Shown: positions 47,316-58,432 of the stretch, piece after piece | How positions within the stretch are numbered: the stretch's first letter is position 1 | Layout: every line of letters begins with the position of its first letter | Assembly (NCBI GenBank): GCA_024803745.1 | Contig: JANJXV010000024.1 | Span: 5,612,106-5,676,105 of the forward strand | DNA length: 64,000 nucleotides | Direction of reading: 5' to 3' | Source of the DNA: Megascapheus bottae | Taxonomy: Eukaryota; Chordata; Mammalia; Rodentia; Geomyidae | Notes under the pieces: model-generated | Seen by the model: the letters and a program-made list of their open reading frames with translations, nothing else | The model's database searches: none | What the model was told of the DNA's origin: nothing | Translations under genes and position numbers: made by a program

Positions 47316-48900
47316 TCAATATTTTTAATAACTCTTACCTCTGAATAAATTATTTGATTTTTATGACAAGGATTCCCATTCAACCCTCTTTTTTACTTTT
47401 GATAATACAGTAAAAAGTTTAGTCCGAGTATCAAGGTATTTAACTGAACAACCACATTATCAATTTTCAAGGAAGCAAGCTCTGCCCATGAGATGGTTTC
47501 CCAATAGATCTAGAGGTGGGTTGTTTTAGAGTCTCCCTCTAAGGATGAATGGAATAGCTCTTGTTTCTCTTTCCTGCTGGCTCACTGCAGGTGAGATGTT
47601 CCTATAGTCACCTTTGAACATGTTCTGACTCGCTGAGAATGTCTGAACAGAGATGGAACACAGTAGAACACTTACTTCCAAACTGTTGCATTAACTGTGT
47701 CTTGCTTGGTCATTATTACTTCAGCTCTATGGTATGTGGTCAAACAGAAGCTAATTGATTCTCTACTATTAAGAGAAGTAACAGGGTATGGCCATCACAC
47801 AGTTATCTGGTCTTTAGAATTCTCTGCTCACAAAAAGGTTGCATTCGGTACTAATAGTTGCTACAGGATTACTTGTTTATGTCAGCAAGATTGGTGTTCT
47901 GGAGTAAATGTAAGCAATTACACAGCAAAATTGCTAGAGAGTTATCACGAGAGAGTAAATTTGGAAAAATCTAAGTTCTAATAGTTTGGTTACTAACGCT
48001 TGTATTTCTGTCTCCATCCATTTGATTTATATATCAGATGCACTGATGTTACTGCCATGGTGGTCAAGGAGAATTTATATGAACAACCATATAGCTGTAT
48101 GTAATACTGTGCACAGGTTAAATCAAGAACTCCCATGAGGAGAATAGATTTAATTCCCAGTGTTAGCTTTAGTGTTTAAATAGTCCTTTTTGGGATCATT
48201 TTAAGCTATAAATGTGACATTCCTAACAAAGCAGTACAGTTAAGTATAAGGTTTCTCCAGTGTGTAGAATTTTTGCTGTATGATTACAATACATAGAATT
48301 AATCTTGGAAAAATATAGCTGTTTAGAATTTTTGCAAAGTGTTGTTGAAATGAAATGGGTTTAATATTATTTGTATTCATATTTTCTATAATTTAATTTC
48401 AATTTATTAATTTATTTTATTGTTTAATTTTTTTTACAGTTTCTGAAATGTTCTACTTAACTTTCATTGGTCAAAATATACTGGCTTACATATGAACCAA
48501 GACATATTGCTTCAGTATTGTACCAGCAGTTATTCATGAATCTATAACAATTTTTATTATTTATAAAAATATATCTAAAACTGCATTTAAAATTGACACT
48601 TGTAATAAAATATTGTGCAATTGTAATAATTAGCAATGCTTTGTATTTATGTTGCAATTTACTTAATTATAGTTAAAGCTAATTGATGTCATGCTATATA
48701 AAATTTTATCACTTTTCTAATAACTAATTGTATCGATTTTGGGTACTTATCTTTTGGCATTTAAAATGTTAGTTTTCAGTGACTGTGATTAATACCTTTA
48801 TAGGATAAATTTACATGTTAACTCCATGAATATGGTATTTCAGATATACAAATGTATATACCAGTCAACCATAGTTTGTAGTTATTAAAGCATTTGTTTT
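47316..48900. other. Unrecognised sequence, no gene
   Basis: The plus-strand open frame at 47697-47981 (94 codons) shows no recognisable domain or splice context. Confidence 0.45.
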
Positions 48901-48905
48901 GGACC

Positions 48906-49112
48906 TGATACCAGTGGCTAACGCTTGTAAAATCCTAGCTAGTCAGGAGACTGAAATCTGAGGATCCAAGTTAGAAACCATTAGAAGCAAGAAATTCCAT
49001 AAGATTCATTCTCTAAGATTATTAACTCTAATTAATGACTGAAAAAGATCAGGAAGTGGATATGGGTGTCAAATGGTAGAGCATCAGCTTTGAGAAGTGA
49101 AAATAAAGAAGG
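48906..49112 (+). mobile_element. 7SL/Geo-type SINE, diverged
   Basis: Head (CAGTGGCTAACGCTTGTAA, GACTGAAATCTGAGGATCC), linker (TAACTCTAATTAATGACTG) and right unit (AGGAAGTGGATATGGGTG) are recognisable but mutated. Confidence 0.75.
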
Positions 49113-49524
49113 AAGCAAACTAACAAACTTCTTTTCTTCAGCTATAGTCGAGTTTTCAGTGGGTAAAGACTATTATTTGGTATTTTTGTGTCCTCAAAAT
49201 TCATTTCTCTTAGAAAGTTCCCAGAAATTAGCCACAAAGAATGAAGACCTTTGGTGAAGAAAATATTTCCACACACAGTCATTTAATTCTGTTAGCTGTA
49301 GTGACAATAATTTTCTTGTAAGTAAAACATGAATAGAGATGACATTTTCTTTTTGCTCTTCCATACTGGAGATCAATGAGATTACATAAAAAGCAGCTAG
49401 GATAATTACTGGTATAAATAGAGACTGCCCTGTTTAAACACTAATTCTTCCCTAATGCATGCTGTGCCAAATTTATAGACTTGGAATTAGAGAAGTAGAT
49501 CTTGGCAAAGATTTTCTTCATTCT

Positions 49525-49527
<3 letters not shown>

Positions 49528-49574
<47 letters not shown>
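49528..49574. repeat. (TG)n microsatellite
   Basis: About 23 TG units. Confidence 0.97.
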
Positions 49575-49575
<1 letters not shown>

Positions 49576-49579
49576 TAGA

Positions 49580-49665
49580 TCTTGACCTCAGGGGTTCGTA
49601 CTTTTGCTTGGATTGCTTATTTAGCTGACACCCTACAACATAAGCCAGATCTCAGGTCCATTGCA
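49580..49665 (-). mobile_element. tRNA-type SINE unit fragment, reverse
   Basis: CTTGACCTCAGGGGTTCGTAC followed by CCTACAACATAAGCCAGATC looks like the complement of an old right unit. The adjoining (TG)n is probably its former tail. Confidence 0.45.
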
Positions 49666-49769
49666 ATTGCTCTTAAGGTAAGGAATTAAAAACATGGTAC
49701 CTACATCTTCCCAGTGTTCCTTTTCTGATGAATGGAAAGAGGAATGGTACCTGAATGCAGTCAAACATT

Positions 49770-49826
49770 TATATATATACATATATATATATATATACGT
49801 ATATATATATATATACGTATATATAT
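49770..49826. repeat. (TA)n-rich microsatellite with CG steps
   Basis: TA runs interrupted by ACGTATAT units at regular intervals. Confidence 0.9.
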
Positions 49827-50067
49827 GAGAAAATGGGACAGGTAAGAGAAGGGATAAATGAAATGGGAAAAAAATCGCAATGAAGGTGACTCAAGATATG
49901 TAGCACATAAAAGGTCATTTATTTAAGCCCCATGTGTAATCAATATTCAAAGTGTTAAATTTAACTACATGCAAGATTCAAAATAAGAAAAAAACCTGAA
50001 AAATAAATGACACAAAATTATCAGGGAACAGACAACTGACATAAATATCAAATGGTAAAACTACAGG

Positions 50068-50314
50068 TTCTGGCTGGGCATGGTGGCTCATGCTTGTAAT
50101 CCTAGCTACTCAAAAGGCTGAGATCTGAGGATTGTGGCTTAAAGCCAGCCCAGGCACTAAACTCCATAAGACCCTTATCTGCAATTAACTACTAGAAAAC
50201 TGGAAGTGGCGCAGTGACTGAAGGGGTAGGATGCTAGTCTTGAGCTGAAGAGCACAGGGACATCACTCAGGCCCAGAGTTCAAGTCCTACAACAAAACCA
50301 AAACCAAAACCAAA
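50068..50314 (+). mobile_element. 7SL-Geo composite SINE, full length
   Basis: The best complete copy: a full head from GGCTGGGCATGGTGGCTC, a linker, a right unit (GGAAGTGGCGCAGTGACTG... GAGTTCAAGTCC), and an (AAAACC)n tail. Flanks AAAACTACAGG and AAAACTACAAC are a likely TSD of about 9 bp. Confidence 0.93.
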
Positions 50315-50329
50315 ACTACAACTTCTTCT

Positions 50330-51555
50330 GAATGATGGAATAGAAAAACAACTGCCATGTGGGTTTAGGAATAATGGGTTTCCAAACAACATTCTCTAAT
50401 TCATTATTCAACATTTGATCTCCCAAATATTATAAGTATCTCTCATAAAACACTTGAATTTATTTCTTATTAAAATTCTTCTCAAGATGTTAGGTCAAAG
50501 TACGTCGATTGTACATAAATCCTTTGTCTATTTTTGGCATGCATTTTATAGTGCTCTGTTATATACTTGGAGTGAGAAATATGAATTCCAGAGGGAAATG
50601 CATTTCATAATATTGAATTTATGCATTTTGTAGATGAACTATCACTCTATAAATAATTGATTTTTCAAAATGGAAAACATTAGCAAGGGATTAAGTAGAG
50701 ACTCAGAGAATGTATTCATTATCCTAGCAGCTGGCCACCATAGCCAGTGTGTCATTCAAAGGTTCCAGCCTGTTCTTCTCTGTGGACAGTTTGTTAAGGG
50801 GCTTTCGGGTCACTGATGAAGTTTGAGAACAATTTAAATCCAGTGATATTTTTAAATGATGGGTTTTTTTCTGATAGAAGATTGTAAGGAAGTATTTATT
50901 AATTAACAGGTTTAACTGTTCTGGCTATATATGATGATTGTGTCTATTAGAAGAAATTAATCATAGAAAGTGTAACACACATATGCACACACACACACAT
51001 ACATCATTACGACAATTTCAGAATTTTCAATATTTAAGTTTAGATTAGCAAATAGATCTCTCCAGAGATCTTCATTTAATAAAACCATAACACTTCTAGT
51101 TTTCTTTCCTCTATGTAATTAACATAGACAGTAAATGACATAGAAATATTTATTTTCAATAAAGTCTAATGTTGGGTTTTTAAACTAAATATTACTATCT
51201 TCCTCTGTTTGTACATCTTGATGCCATAGTTTTTCTATAAAAATTTAATTTAGCTGTATATGAAAAGAGAATTGTGTGGTATGATTAGTACACTATTGAT
51301 AGAACGAAGTAACAAAATACTAATAAGCTAAATATTAAGATTATGTTATAGGTGAATGTACTAAATGAACTTAAGTATTGTATTTAAATATCAACTCACT
51401 ACAAATCTTTACCAATCATGTACCTATATCTCTTTGTTTATGTTTTGGAAACAAAAATTTTAAAAACAGAGTTCAGTAATAATTTGGATTTTTTAAACCA
51501 TTATCTCTCATACCCATAGACAAAGAGAAAAATTGCCATATGGTGAAAATAGGAA
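50330..51555. other. Unrecognised sequence, no gene
   Basis: Short CA run at 50980-51000. No exon or repeat recognised. Confidence 0.45.
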
Positions 51556-51560
51556 TCACT

Positions 51561-51732
51561 GAGGCTGGGAGTTTGGCCTAGTGGTAGTGTACTTGCCTAG
51601 CATGCATGAAGATCCTGGTTCGATTCCTCAGAATCACATACTGGCTCAATTGGTAGAGCACTAGACCTTGAGGAAACCCAAGGACAATGCTCAGGCCCTG
51701 AGTTCAAGCCCTGGGACTGGTAAAAAAAAAAA
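51561..51732 (+). mobile_element. IDL-Geo SINE with internal deletion
   Basis: The left unit (TGGCCTAGTGG, GGTTCGATTCC) joins the right unit at CACATAC/TGGCTCAATTGG. The linker and the first ~25 bp of Geo are lost. It ends in GAGTTCAAGCCC and an A13 tail. Confidence 0.9.
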
Positions 51733-51767
51733 AAAGAAAAGATGAATCATACTTTTGAAACTATAAT

Positions 51768-51828
51768 CTGTCTCTGTCTCTCTGTCTCTGTCTCTCTGTC
51801 TCTGTTGCTGTCTCTGGCTCTGTCTCTC

Positions 51829-51914
<86 letters not shown>
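51768..51914. repeat. (TC)n / (TCTCTG)n microsatellite
   Basis: About 147 bp of pyrimidines broken only by G, grading from CTGTCT units to pure TC. Confidence 0.97.
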
Positions 51915-51918
<4 letters not shown>

Positions 51919-51921
51919 TCT

Positions 51922-52103
51922 ATCAGTCCTGTGGATTGAACTCAGGGCCTAAACATCATCCTTGAGTTTTCTCGAGGCTAGTGTTCTACCACTTGAGCCA
52001 CAACACCATTACTGGTTTTTTCTCTGTATGTGATGGCAAAGAATCAAATCTATGGCTTCCTGCATGCCAGGCAAAAGCCCTCTACCACTAGGTCACTCCC
52101 AGT
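51922..52103 (-). mobile_element. IDL-Geo dimeric SINE, reverse
   Basis: Inverted Geo unit (GGATTGAACTCAGGGCC) and inverted IDL unit (CATGCCAGGCAAAAGCC). The TC tract sits where its poly-T tail should be. It lies tail to tail with the forward copy at 51561. Confidence 0.88.
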
Positions 52104-53008
52104 CCCTGTCTTTTTTTATTTTAATCTAGAAAACTGTTGGTACAACCACAGCTTCAGCACAAGGAAGAAATGTTTCGTCAGGTGGCCAGAATCTCGGTCA
52201 TAATCTGAACCACTGTCTCTAGCAGAGCCCATGGAATAAGTGATACTGACAACTGTTGAAGCCTTGGTTCACCTGAAGACAGAGCCTGTCCTTAGGCTTA
52301 TGTACTTACTAACTCATAATCTTGTTGTATAATGCCTTACTACACATTTTAGGATTTAATGTTACCTTATTTGTTTAGCTTTCTGAGTCATAAATGGCAG
52401 AATGATGGCTGTGGCTCAGCCAGATGATGATGTTCCTAGATATGGACAGGCTATTCCTGCTAAAATCTAGATGCTGTCTCCAATGGCAAAGTGTAATGGA
52501 TTAATGTAAAGTGAAATGGGTGATAAGGAGTCATTCAACTGTATGTGATAGAAAAAAAAGACACTACAATTTTATTACATAGTTTCAAATAATTTATTTG
52601 CTTACTAAATTACATATATATGTGAAATATGGATTTTTTAAAGTTAAATAAGTGCAGCAGTTAATTGTACCATGTAAAGATAACACATATTATAGAAAGA
52701 CACAAGGGAGAAGTCATACTGGGCCTTTTACGAAAGAAAGGAATTTAAATAATGCCTGAATGAAAATACAAAGATGGAGAATCACAGGAGTGGTCACAGT
52801 AAATCCTTTTCTTTAAGGTGAAGGACAGAATTTGGACTTGGGGTAATCTATGAAGAAGAATTGAGACAGGAGGGAGGTAAGATCAGAGAAAACTACTGAA
52901 TGATTGATTACTCTGTAAATGCAGATAGCACAGAAGATGCTGTAAATATAAGAAAACAGTGCATGGCCTGATAAAAGTAACAATTGCCTAACTTTTAACC
53001 CAAGTATT
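52104..53008. other. Unrecognised sequence, no gene
   Basis: No coding exon or repeat is recognised. Confidence 0.45.
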
Positions 53009-53021
53009 AAAGTGGAGGGTA

Positions 53022-53114
53022 TTCTTCTTTTTCACTTATCACCTTGTTTATGGTTTCCTCTTGTTCAGCTATGGCTTCCTCCCTTATCTCTTTCTTTATA
53101 TTTTCACATTTTTC
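53022..53114 (-). pseudogene. Open segment inside the L1 insertion (possibly inverted L1 coding)
   Basis: Read on the minus strand this 93-bp segment has one frame free of stops through its whole length. The product is rich in Glu, Lys and Ile, coiled-coil-like in composition. Twin priming would invert an upstream part of the same L1, so an L1 ORF1 or ORF2 piece is the natural guess. I could not match it to a remembered L1 sequence, and a transduced host piece is possible. Confidence 0.45.
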
Positions 53115-53692
53115 ATTTGTACACAATGGAATTCTATGCTGCTGTCAGAAAGAATGACATCGCCCCATTTGTTAGGAAATGGAAAGACTTAGAAAAAAAT
53201 CATATTAAGTGAAGTAAGCCAGACTCAAAGGAACTTAGGCTCAATGGTTTCCCTCATTCGTCATAATCAGTAGAAACCTTGGGCTCTACTAGCAGAGATC
53301 TGCAGTAGAGCAAAATCTTGATACATAAGGCCATATAGTATGAAGCTAATTGAAATGACCTCCAGGATAGTGAAACAAAAGCCATATAATGAATGATTGT
53401 TGTCCTTAATGTACTATGTTGTCTCTCATCTCCTTTGCTATCCCTTGGTTATCTCATATTGGTATAGTATCTCATTGTTATCTGATATATTGAATTTATT
53501 TGTATTTGGATATTTGAAATTTGATAGGGAAGGGGGGAAAGCCAAGACGGGTGGGGGGTGTGGGGGGGAGGGAAACGGGTACCAAGACATGTGAAAGGGT
53601 ATCAATGTATGTGAATTAATGCACCTTCTATCTGGCAAATATCATGTAACCCTTTTACTAATTACAATAAAAAAATGCTTTCCTCAAAAAAA
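53022..53692 (+). mobile_element. Young L1, likely twin-primed (inverted 5' segment)
   Basis: A 12-bp exact TSD, AAGTGGAGGGTA, lies at 53010-53021 and 53693-53704 (13 bp with an extra shared A). Inside it, 53115-53692 is forward L1: the last ORF2 codons with a one-base A insertion near 53187, the G-rich tract, and ACAATAAAAAAA. A 10-nt stretch TGCTTTCCTC then precedes the A9 tail. The 93 bp at 53022-53114 are not forward L1 sequence but lie inside the TSD. Confidence 0.88.
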
Positions 53693-53704
53693 AAGTGGAG
53701 GGTA

Positions 53705-55330
53705 GAAAATTCTTAAAATAATTATATGAAATAAAGAATGCACTTTAAAAAAATGCATCCCAGGGACTGCCATAGTTAAGTATATCTTTGTAGAATAAGT
53801 ATACAGTTTGGAACATACAAGTAAATCTTTATAGAAAACCAAACCAATATTAACCATACTTTACATATGGAAAATTTGTGTTGTAATTAGGAAGATATTC
53901 AATTCTTAATTTTATAGAATATTTGTATAAAGAGTTCTGAAGTTTGCATGCCCATGCATGTATTTGAATGCATGTGTAAGTGTATTTGTGTTGGAGAGAG
54001 TAGTATCAATAATTATAAAAGAATACTGAGATCCCTGAAACTTGTACTTTTGTAAATGTTCTCAGACTGCAAAAATCTTTGCTGAAGTATTGTAGGCCCC
54101 ACTATTAACCAACCCAGAGAAAGAAAAATTTGTACAATTACAGATTTTTATATACATTAGCTAAAAGGCCAATATTTTCTCTAAAAAAGAAGCAATTTCT
54201 GTGGTGATTCCTTTTAATTTAAGTTATTCCTTAATGTACATAATGTTGCAAAGTAGGTTCTTGGGACATTTTATTATCTATTACATAAATCTCTGGAGGG
54301 CTAATGATAATAATGTAATTACTATGTGTCAACTGCTTGGTTATTGTATGTCATTTAAGTCACTTTTTAATTAAAAAGCTCACTGCATATTCTGGCATGA
54401 TCTACACAGTATGGATAAACAGAAGAGCTAATTGTGATCAAATACTTCAGATGGGACTTTAGAGAATACATTTGTAACTAGATCTGTATCCAAGTGCTCT
54501 GGAAAATGCATCTTAGGAAATTAAGTCTGGCACAATACTTTTCAGATTAGCAACAGGAGTAGACATCTCTGTATTCTCTATATTTTTCCCTGGTTATGAA
54601 TATGATTAAAACCAACATAAAAATGAGAGAACCTGCTGTTTGCAAAACTGAATTAAATGAAAGTACTTTATTAACCTTTTTCTTTCAAAAGAATAATACA
54701 GCCTCAATTATGAAAGGGTTTTCTTTTATCTCAAGAGTTAGATTCCAGATGTGGACAGATGATTGAAGGAGACAATGTTCCTATTATTTCTGGGACTTTT
54801 GTGATGGATTTAAGAGCTGGCAGAAACTGTGCAGACATTATGTGTCTTTTTTTGAAAATTTGAAGAACAAGAAAAGAAGTCCATAAAACTTCCACATTTT
54901 TTGTTTATTTGTTCTCAAAATTATCCAGAATTGCAAAGAAGAATAAAAAAACACAAAAAATCTTTTTTGAGGAAAGAAAATCATAGATTCTCTACTATGA
55001 CTGACAGAAAGAACTTCTTCAACATAGGTAAATCTGCCAGCTTTTGCTGTTTGTACCAAGATATGTGGGTATTCTATTTCAGTTGGTCATTAGTATTTTA
55101 GGTCAATGATCGGACCTAGAAATTGTACATTTCAGAGGAACTCTTTGTAGAAACGTGAGTATGTGGATGCACGAAATTGCTTCAAAGAACAAGAGAAAAT
55201 TGAAACCACTCTGAATTTCCTTCTACTTGGTATTTAGATATGTATAAAGGCTAATGTCTACAGATCCTAATCTATTGCCTGGATTTCAAATAGTAAATAC
55301 GATTAATCTAGATTTCTGCTGGCTAAAATT
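53705..55330. other. Unrecognised, low in transposons
   Basis: About 1.6 kb without recognisable repeats. No exon is recognised, and open frames at 54838-55101 overlap on both strands. Confidence 0.4.
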
Positions 55331-55361
55331 GTTGGGTGTTGGGGACCGACTGTGGGGTCAA

Positions 55362-55394
55362 TGACCTTGGACCTGACCTTGGACCTGACCTTGG
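55362..55394 (-). promoter_or_regulatory. Three NR5A/ERR-type motif matches in the LTR
   Basis: The minus strand reads CCAAGGTCA at 55362-55370, 55374-55382 and 55386-55394, exactly 12 bp apart. CCAAGGTCA fits the monomer-site consensus YCAAGGTCA of SF-1/LRH-1, and estrogen-related receptors bind the closely related TCAAGGTCA. Binding is inferred, not shown. Confidence 0.6.
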
Positions 55395-55398
55395 ACCT
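55363..55398. repeat. 12-bp tandem repeat in LTR U3 (three exact copies)
   Basis: GACCTTGGACCT occurs three times head to tail without a mismatch, 26 bp inside the LTR. Confidence 0.97.
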
Positions 55399-55423
55399 AC
55401 ACAACTCTCCACAAGGAAGTAAC

Positions 55424-55528
55424 TCTTATCAGGATAACTTTAAGCAATGTCAATCAGTTCTTATCAGGATAACTTTAAGCAATGTCAATCAGTTCTTATC
55501 AGGATGACTTTAAGTAATGTTAATCCTT
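55424..55528. repeat. 35-bp tandem repeat in LTR U3 (three copies)
   Basis: Units start TCTTATCAGGATAACTTTAA at 55424, 55459 and 55494. The first two are identical and the third has several substitutions. Each unit carries TTATC, a GATA-type motif on the other strand. Confidence 0.96.
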
Positions 55529-55606
55529 TCTCATTTATCCTATATGTGACTTGTTTACTATTTTGTATGAATGTAGCCTCTGGCAGTTCCCTAGTTTTAA
55601 GAAGAG

Positions 55607-55632
55607 TATTTAAGGTCGGAACTTAAAATAAA
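55607..55632 (+). promoter_or_regulatory. LTR TATA-like box and poly(A) signal
   Basis: TATTTAA at 55607-55613 and AATAAA at 55627-55632, at the place expected for the U3/R border of a class II LTR. Confidence 0.6.
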
Positions 55633-55995
55633 CAGGAGTCTTAGGCGGCAGTCTGGAGCTCACAGCCTTCTTGGACTGCTGACTTGGGCTGTAGTCCTCC
55701 CGAACTCCATCTATTTGTCTCTCTTTTAATTTTTCCTAGTCCTTTCCCCTATTTCAGGAATCCCAATCTTCGAACCCTGGTTTGCTGCCGGCTGGCCCTG
55801 GCAGTTGGGTATGGTGCTACTGCTTACAAAGAATGAAGTGGTAGGTTGTGTATGTAATTGAAAGTAAAACCATTTAGTCTGATACTAACATGTGAATAGA
55901 CTCCCAACAGTCATTCAAACAACTTTTAATTTAATGGTTGTAATCTAATGGGGATTATCTAACCAATTTCTTTTTCTCAATGCACAAAAGTTTAT

Positions 55996-56151
55996 AGGGA
56001 AGGGAGGAAAACAAGATGAGGGACGGGGAGGAGGGGGGAAGGAAATGGGGACCAAGACATGAGAAAGGGTATCAATGATTGTGAAGTAATGCACCTTCTA
56101 TCTGGTGAATAATGTAACCCTTCTATTAATCACAATAAAAATATATGGAAA
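55996..56151 (+). mobile_element. Very short L1 3' end with TSD
   Basis: Starts in the G-rich tract and ends CACAATAAAAATATATGGAAA. TSD AAAAGTTTAT at 55986-55995 and 56152-56161. The tail ATATATG is shared with the L1 ending at 8840. Confidence 0.93.
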
Positions 56152-56161
56152 AAAAGTTTAT

Positions 56162-56947
56162 GCCAAAGTATGAAATTAGAAACTGAGTCTTTCCCAAACA
56201 GTCAAGTAATCTATCTCATTCTTAATTTTTCATTCTAGGAAAGGAAAAAATACATATTATAGTTCTAATTGGTAAAAGATACAATGTACAAAGTTAGTTA
56301 ATATTTACTTCCTATGTAATCTGCTATTTTCAGTATGAAGATCAGGAAATATAGATCTTTTGTGACATTCAGGGTCTTTAATGAAAATCACATGTTTTCT
56401 AAGTTAATTCTGTTGTTATTGGAAGTTATGTGCCTTAAAAAAAAGATAAATTCATGCTAATGTTAATGATGGGGATAATGCATATGGAACAATGAGATAA
56501 TGCAATCAAATTTGTATGTAGATTTGCAGTAAAAAGTCTGACTTCCACACAAAGAAAAATAAAAGAACTCTTTTGAACACATCATAAATATATGGGATGT
56601 GTTTGATATCTGTAATATGTTTATTTATTGAGCTGAACTATGGTCATTATAAGTATTTCCTAGAGTAAAATAAAATTTTGAAAGAAGCATTAAATCATCA
56701 GATAAAATTATAAATGGATTTCTTTGAGGTTCCAGTGGGCTACCACACTAATGAGTAGGTACTAATGAATTTATGTTATACCAAATATTTCTCTCTAGGG
56801 AAGATACTCCCCAAAACTTGTTTAATACATGGTATCATTCAGATAGCCTTGTGTATTTTGGGAATTTTGAAAACACAAAAACCAAATATATTATAAAAAC
56901 ATTTTATGTTAGTTCAATCATGTAGTATATGAAAAATTATAATGTAA
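56162..56947. other. Unrecognised AT-rich sequence
   Basis: No gene or repeat recognised. Confidence 0.5.
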
Positions 56948-56960
56948 AAACTTTATAAGA

Positions 56961-57150
56961 GGGACTGGAGTTTGGCCTAGTGGTAGAGTGCTTGCCTAGC
57001 ATGCTCTCTAATTCCTTGGTATCACATTCATAGAAAAAGCTGGAAGTGATGCTGTGGCTCAAGTTGTAGAGCTCTAGCTTTGAGAAATCCCAAGGACAGT
57101 GCTCAGGCCCTGAGTTCAAGCCCCAGGACTGGAAAAACAAAAACAAAAAC
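56961..57150 (+). mobile_element. IDL-Geo dimeric SINE
   Basis: Left unit shortened at the anticodon/B-box region (GCATGCTCTCTAATTCC); right unit complete; (CAAAAA)n tail. A 13-bp exact TSD, AAACTTTATAAGA, lies at 56948-56960 and 57151-57163. Confidence 0.94.
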
Positions 57151-57163
57151 AAACTTTATAAGA

Positions 57164-58194
57164 ATTAGTTCATCTTAGAAAACTATGAGTTCCAGAAAAG
57201 CATTTTATCATTTATATGATAATTTTCAGATCAATGTTTGCACAGTTGTTGCATTTGTGAAATTGTTGAGGAATAGCTTTGCATCACTCACATCTAATTT
57301 TCTTTAATAATGGTCTGTTACATACACCGTTCAAGACAGAATGTAGTAAGTAAATACCCACTTAAAACACACAAAATTTTCTGAAGTTATGGCTTTTCAA
57401 AGTCTCTAATACATGGATAGAAAATTAAATTATTGCCACAGAGCATGCCTACATTGTTTTTTAATTCATGTAGAAAGTAGAATTGCGCTTGAGACAGAAA
57501 CATATTGTGAAAGCATGAAGTGATGGGACTAGATTTCAACTGTGACAAAAATCCTCTTCATGTTGTAGGGATATTCCAAACACTTATCACCTCACTATGT
57601 TATTTCCATTACTATCTATCCAATTCTCTTTTCATTCAAACTGCATTTCTAATAACTTTGTATATACTCTTAATTCTGTTGCATTGACTTGACAACAACG
57701 TAAGCCTGGCTTATCAAATTATCTAAATACTGACAATTACTACTACCTTTATAACTAGAGATATGGACAGCTATACAGACAGTTCTTTCTCATAACAACT
57801 CAAAAGTTCCTACACTACTATTCTGAGATCACGTTATTTTTCTGTATCCAATTCAAGCTCATCTTTACAAGACTCCTTCATGCCTTGTCATCTTTTTCCA
57901 AAGTTCTTAACTTTTTCCATTTTTATTTCAGTTGATGACCTCAAATCATACTTCTTTAGAACACATTAAGCAAATTCTTCTTTTATTTTTCACAGTCAAA
58001 TCCATAAAACAGTGTGTGTGCTGTATTCGTGTATTACAAGAAGGAGATGAACATATAATGGACTTGCATATTACCTTTCTGTTAGATTAAATTTTTAATT
58101 CCCTAATCTCTCTGAATTCACCCATCTCTTATTGTATCACATTTAATCAGTGAATAACAATGCTGTTTTTTGTACCTCTTCCTCCCTCTGCCCT
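57164..58194. other. Unrecognised sequence, no gene
   Basis: No repeat or exon recognised. Confidence 0.45.
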
Positions 58195-58432
58195 CCCCAT
58201 CCCAGTATATTCTGAGGCTTAAACTCTGGGCATAGACCCAGTCCTTGAGCTTCTTTTACTCAACGCTATTCCTATCACTTGATCTACAGCACCACTTCTG
58301 TCATTTTCTGAGTTTATTGATGATAAGAATGTTGTTGACTTACTGCCTACCTGGTTTTGAACCATGATCCTCATATATCAGCATTCTTAGTATCTAGGAT
58401 TATAGGCATGAGTCATCAGTGCTCAGTGTTTA
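58195..58432 (-). mobile_element. 7SL-Geo composite SINE, reverse
   Basis: Complement of the right unit (GAGGCTTAAACTCTGGGC, ATCACTTGATCTACAGC), linker and head (TAGGATTATAGGCATGAGTC). It is moderately diverged. Confidence 0.75.

Larger units (their letters stand above)
55337..55803 (+). mobile_element. Solo LTR of a second class II ERV family
   Basis: A 467-bp unit from TGTTGGGGACC to GGCCCTGGCA, flanked by an exact 6-bp TSD, GTTGGG, at 55331-55336 and 55804-55809. TG...CA ends and a 6-bp TSD fit class II (ERVK-like). U3 has two tandem-repeat blocks, then TATTTAA (55607-55613) and AATAAA (55627-55632) only 13 bp apart. R/U5 is pyrimidine-rich. There is no internal viral sequence. It does not resemble the LTR at 6431 beyond the first 8 bp. 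Confidence 0.88.

Noticed and set aside
55424..55528. Regular direct repeats suggesting a CRISPR-like array
   Set aside because: The units are contiguous without spacers and lie inside an LTR of a mammalian genome.
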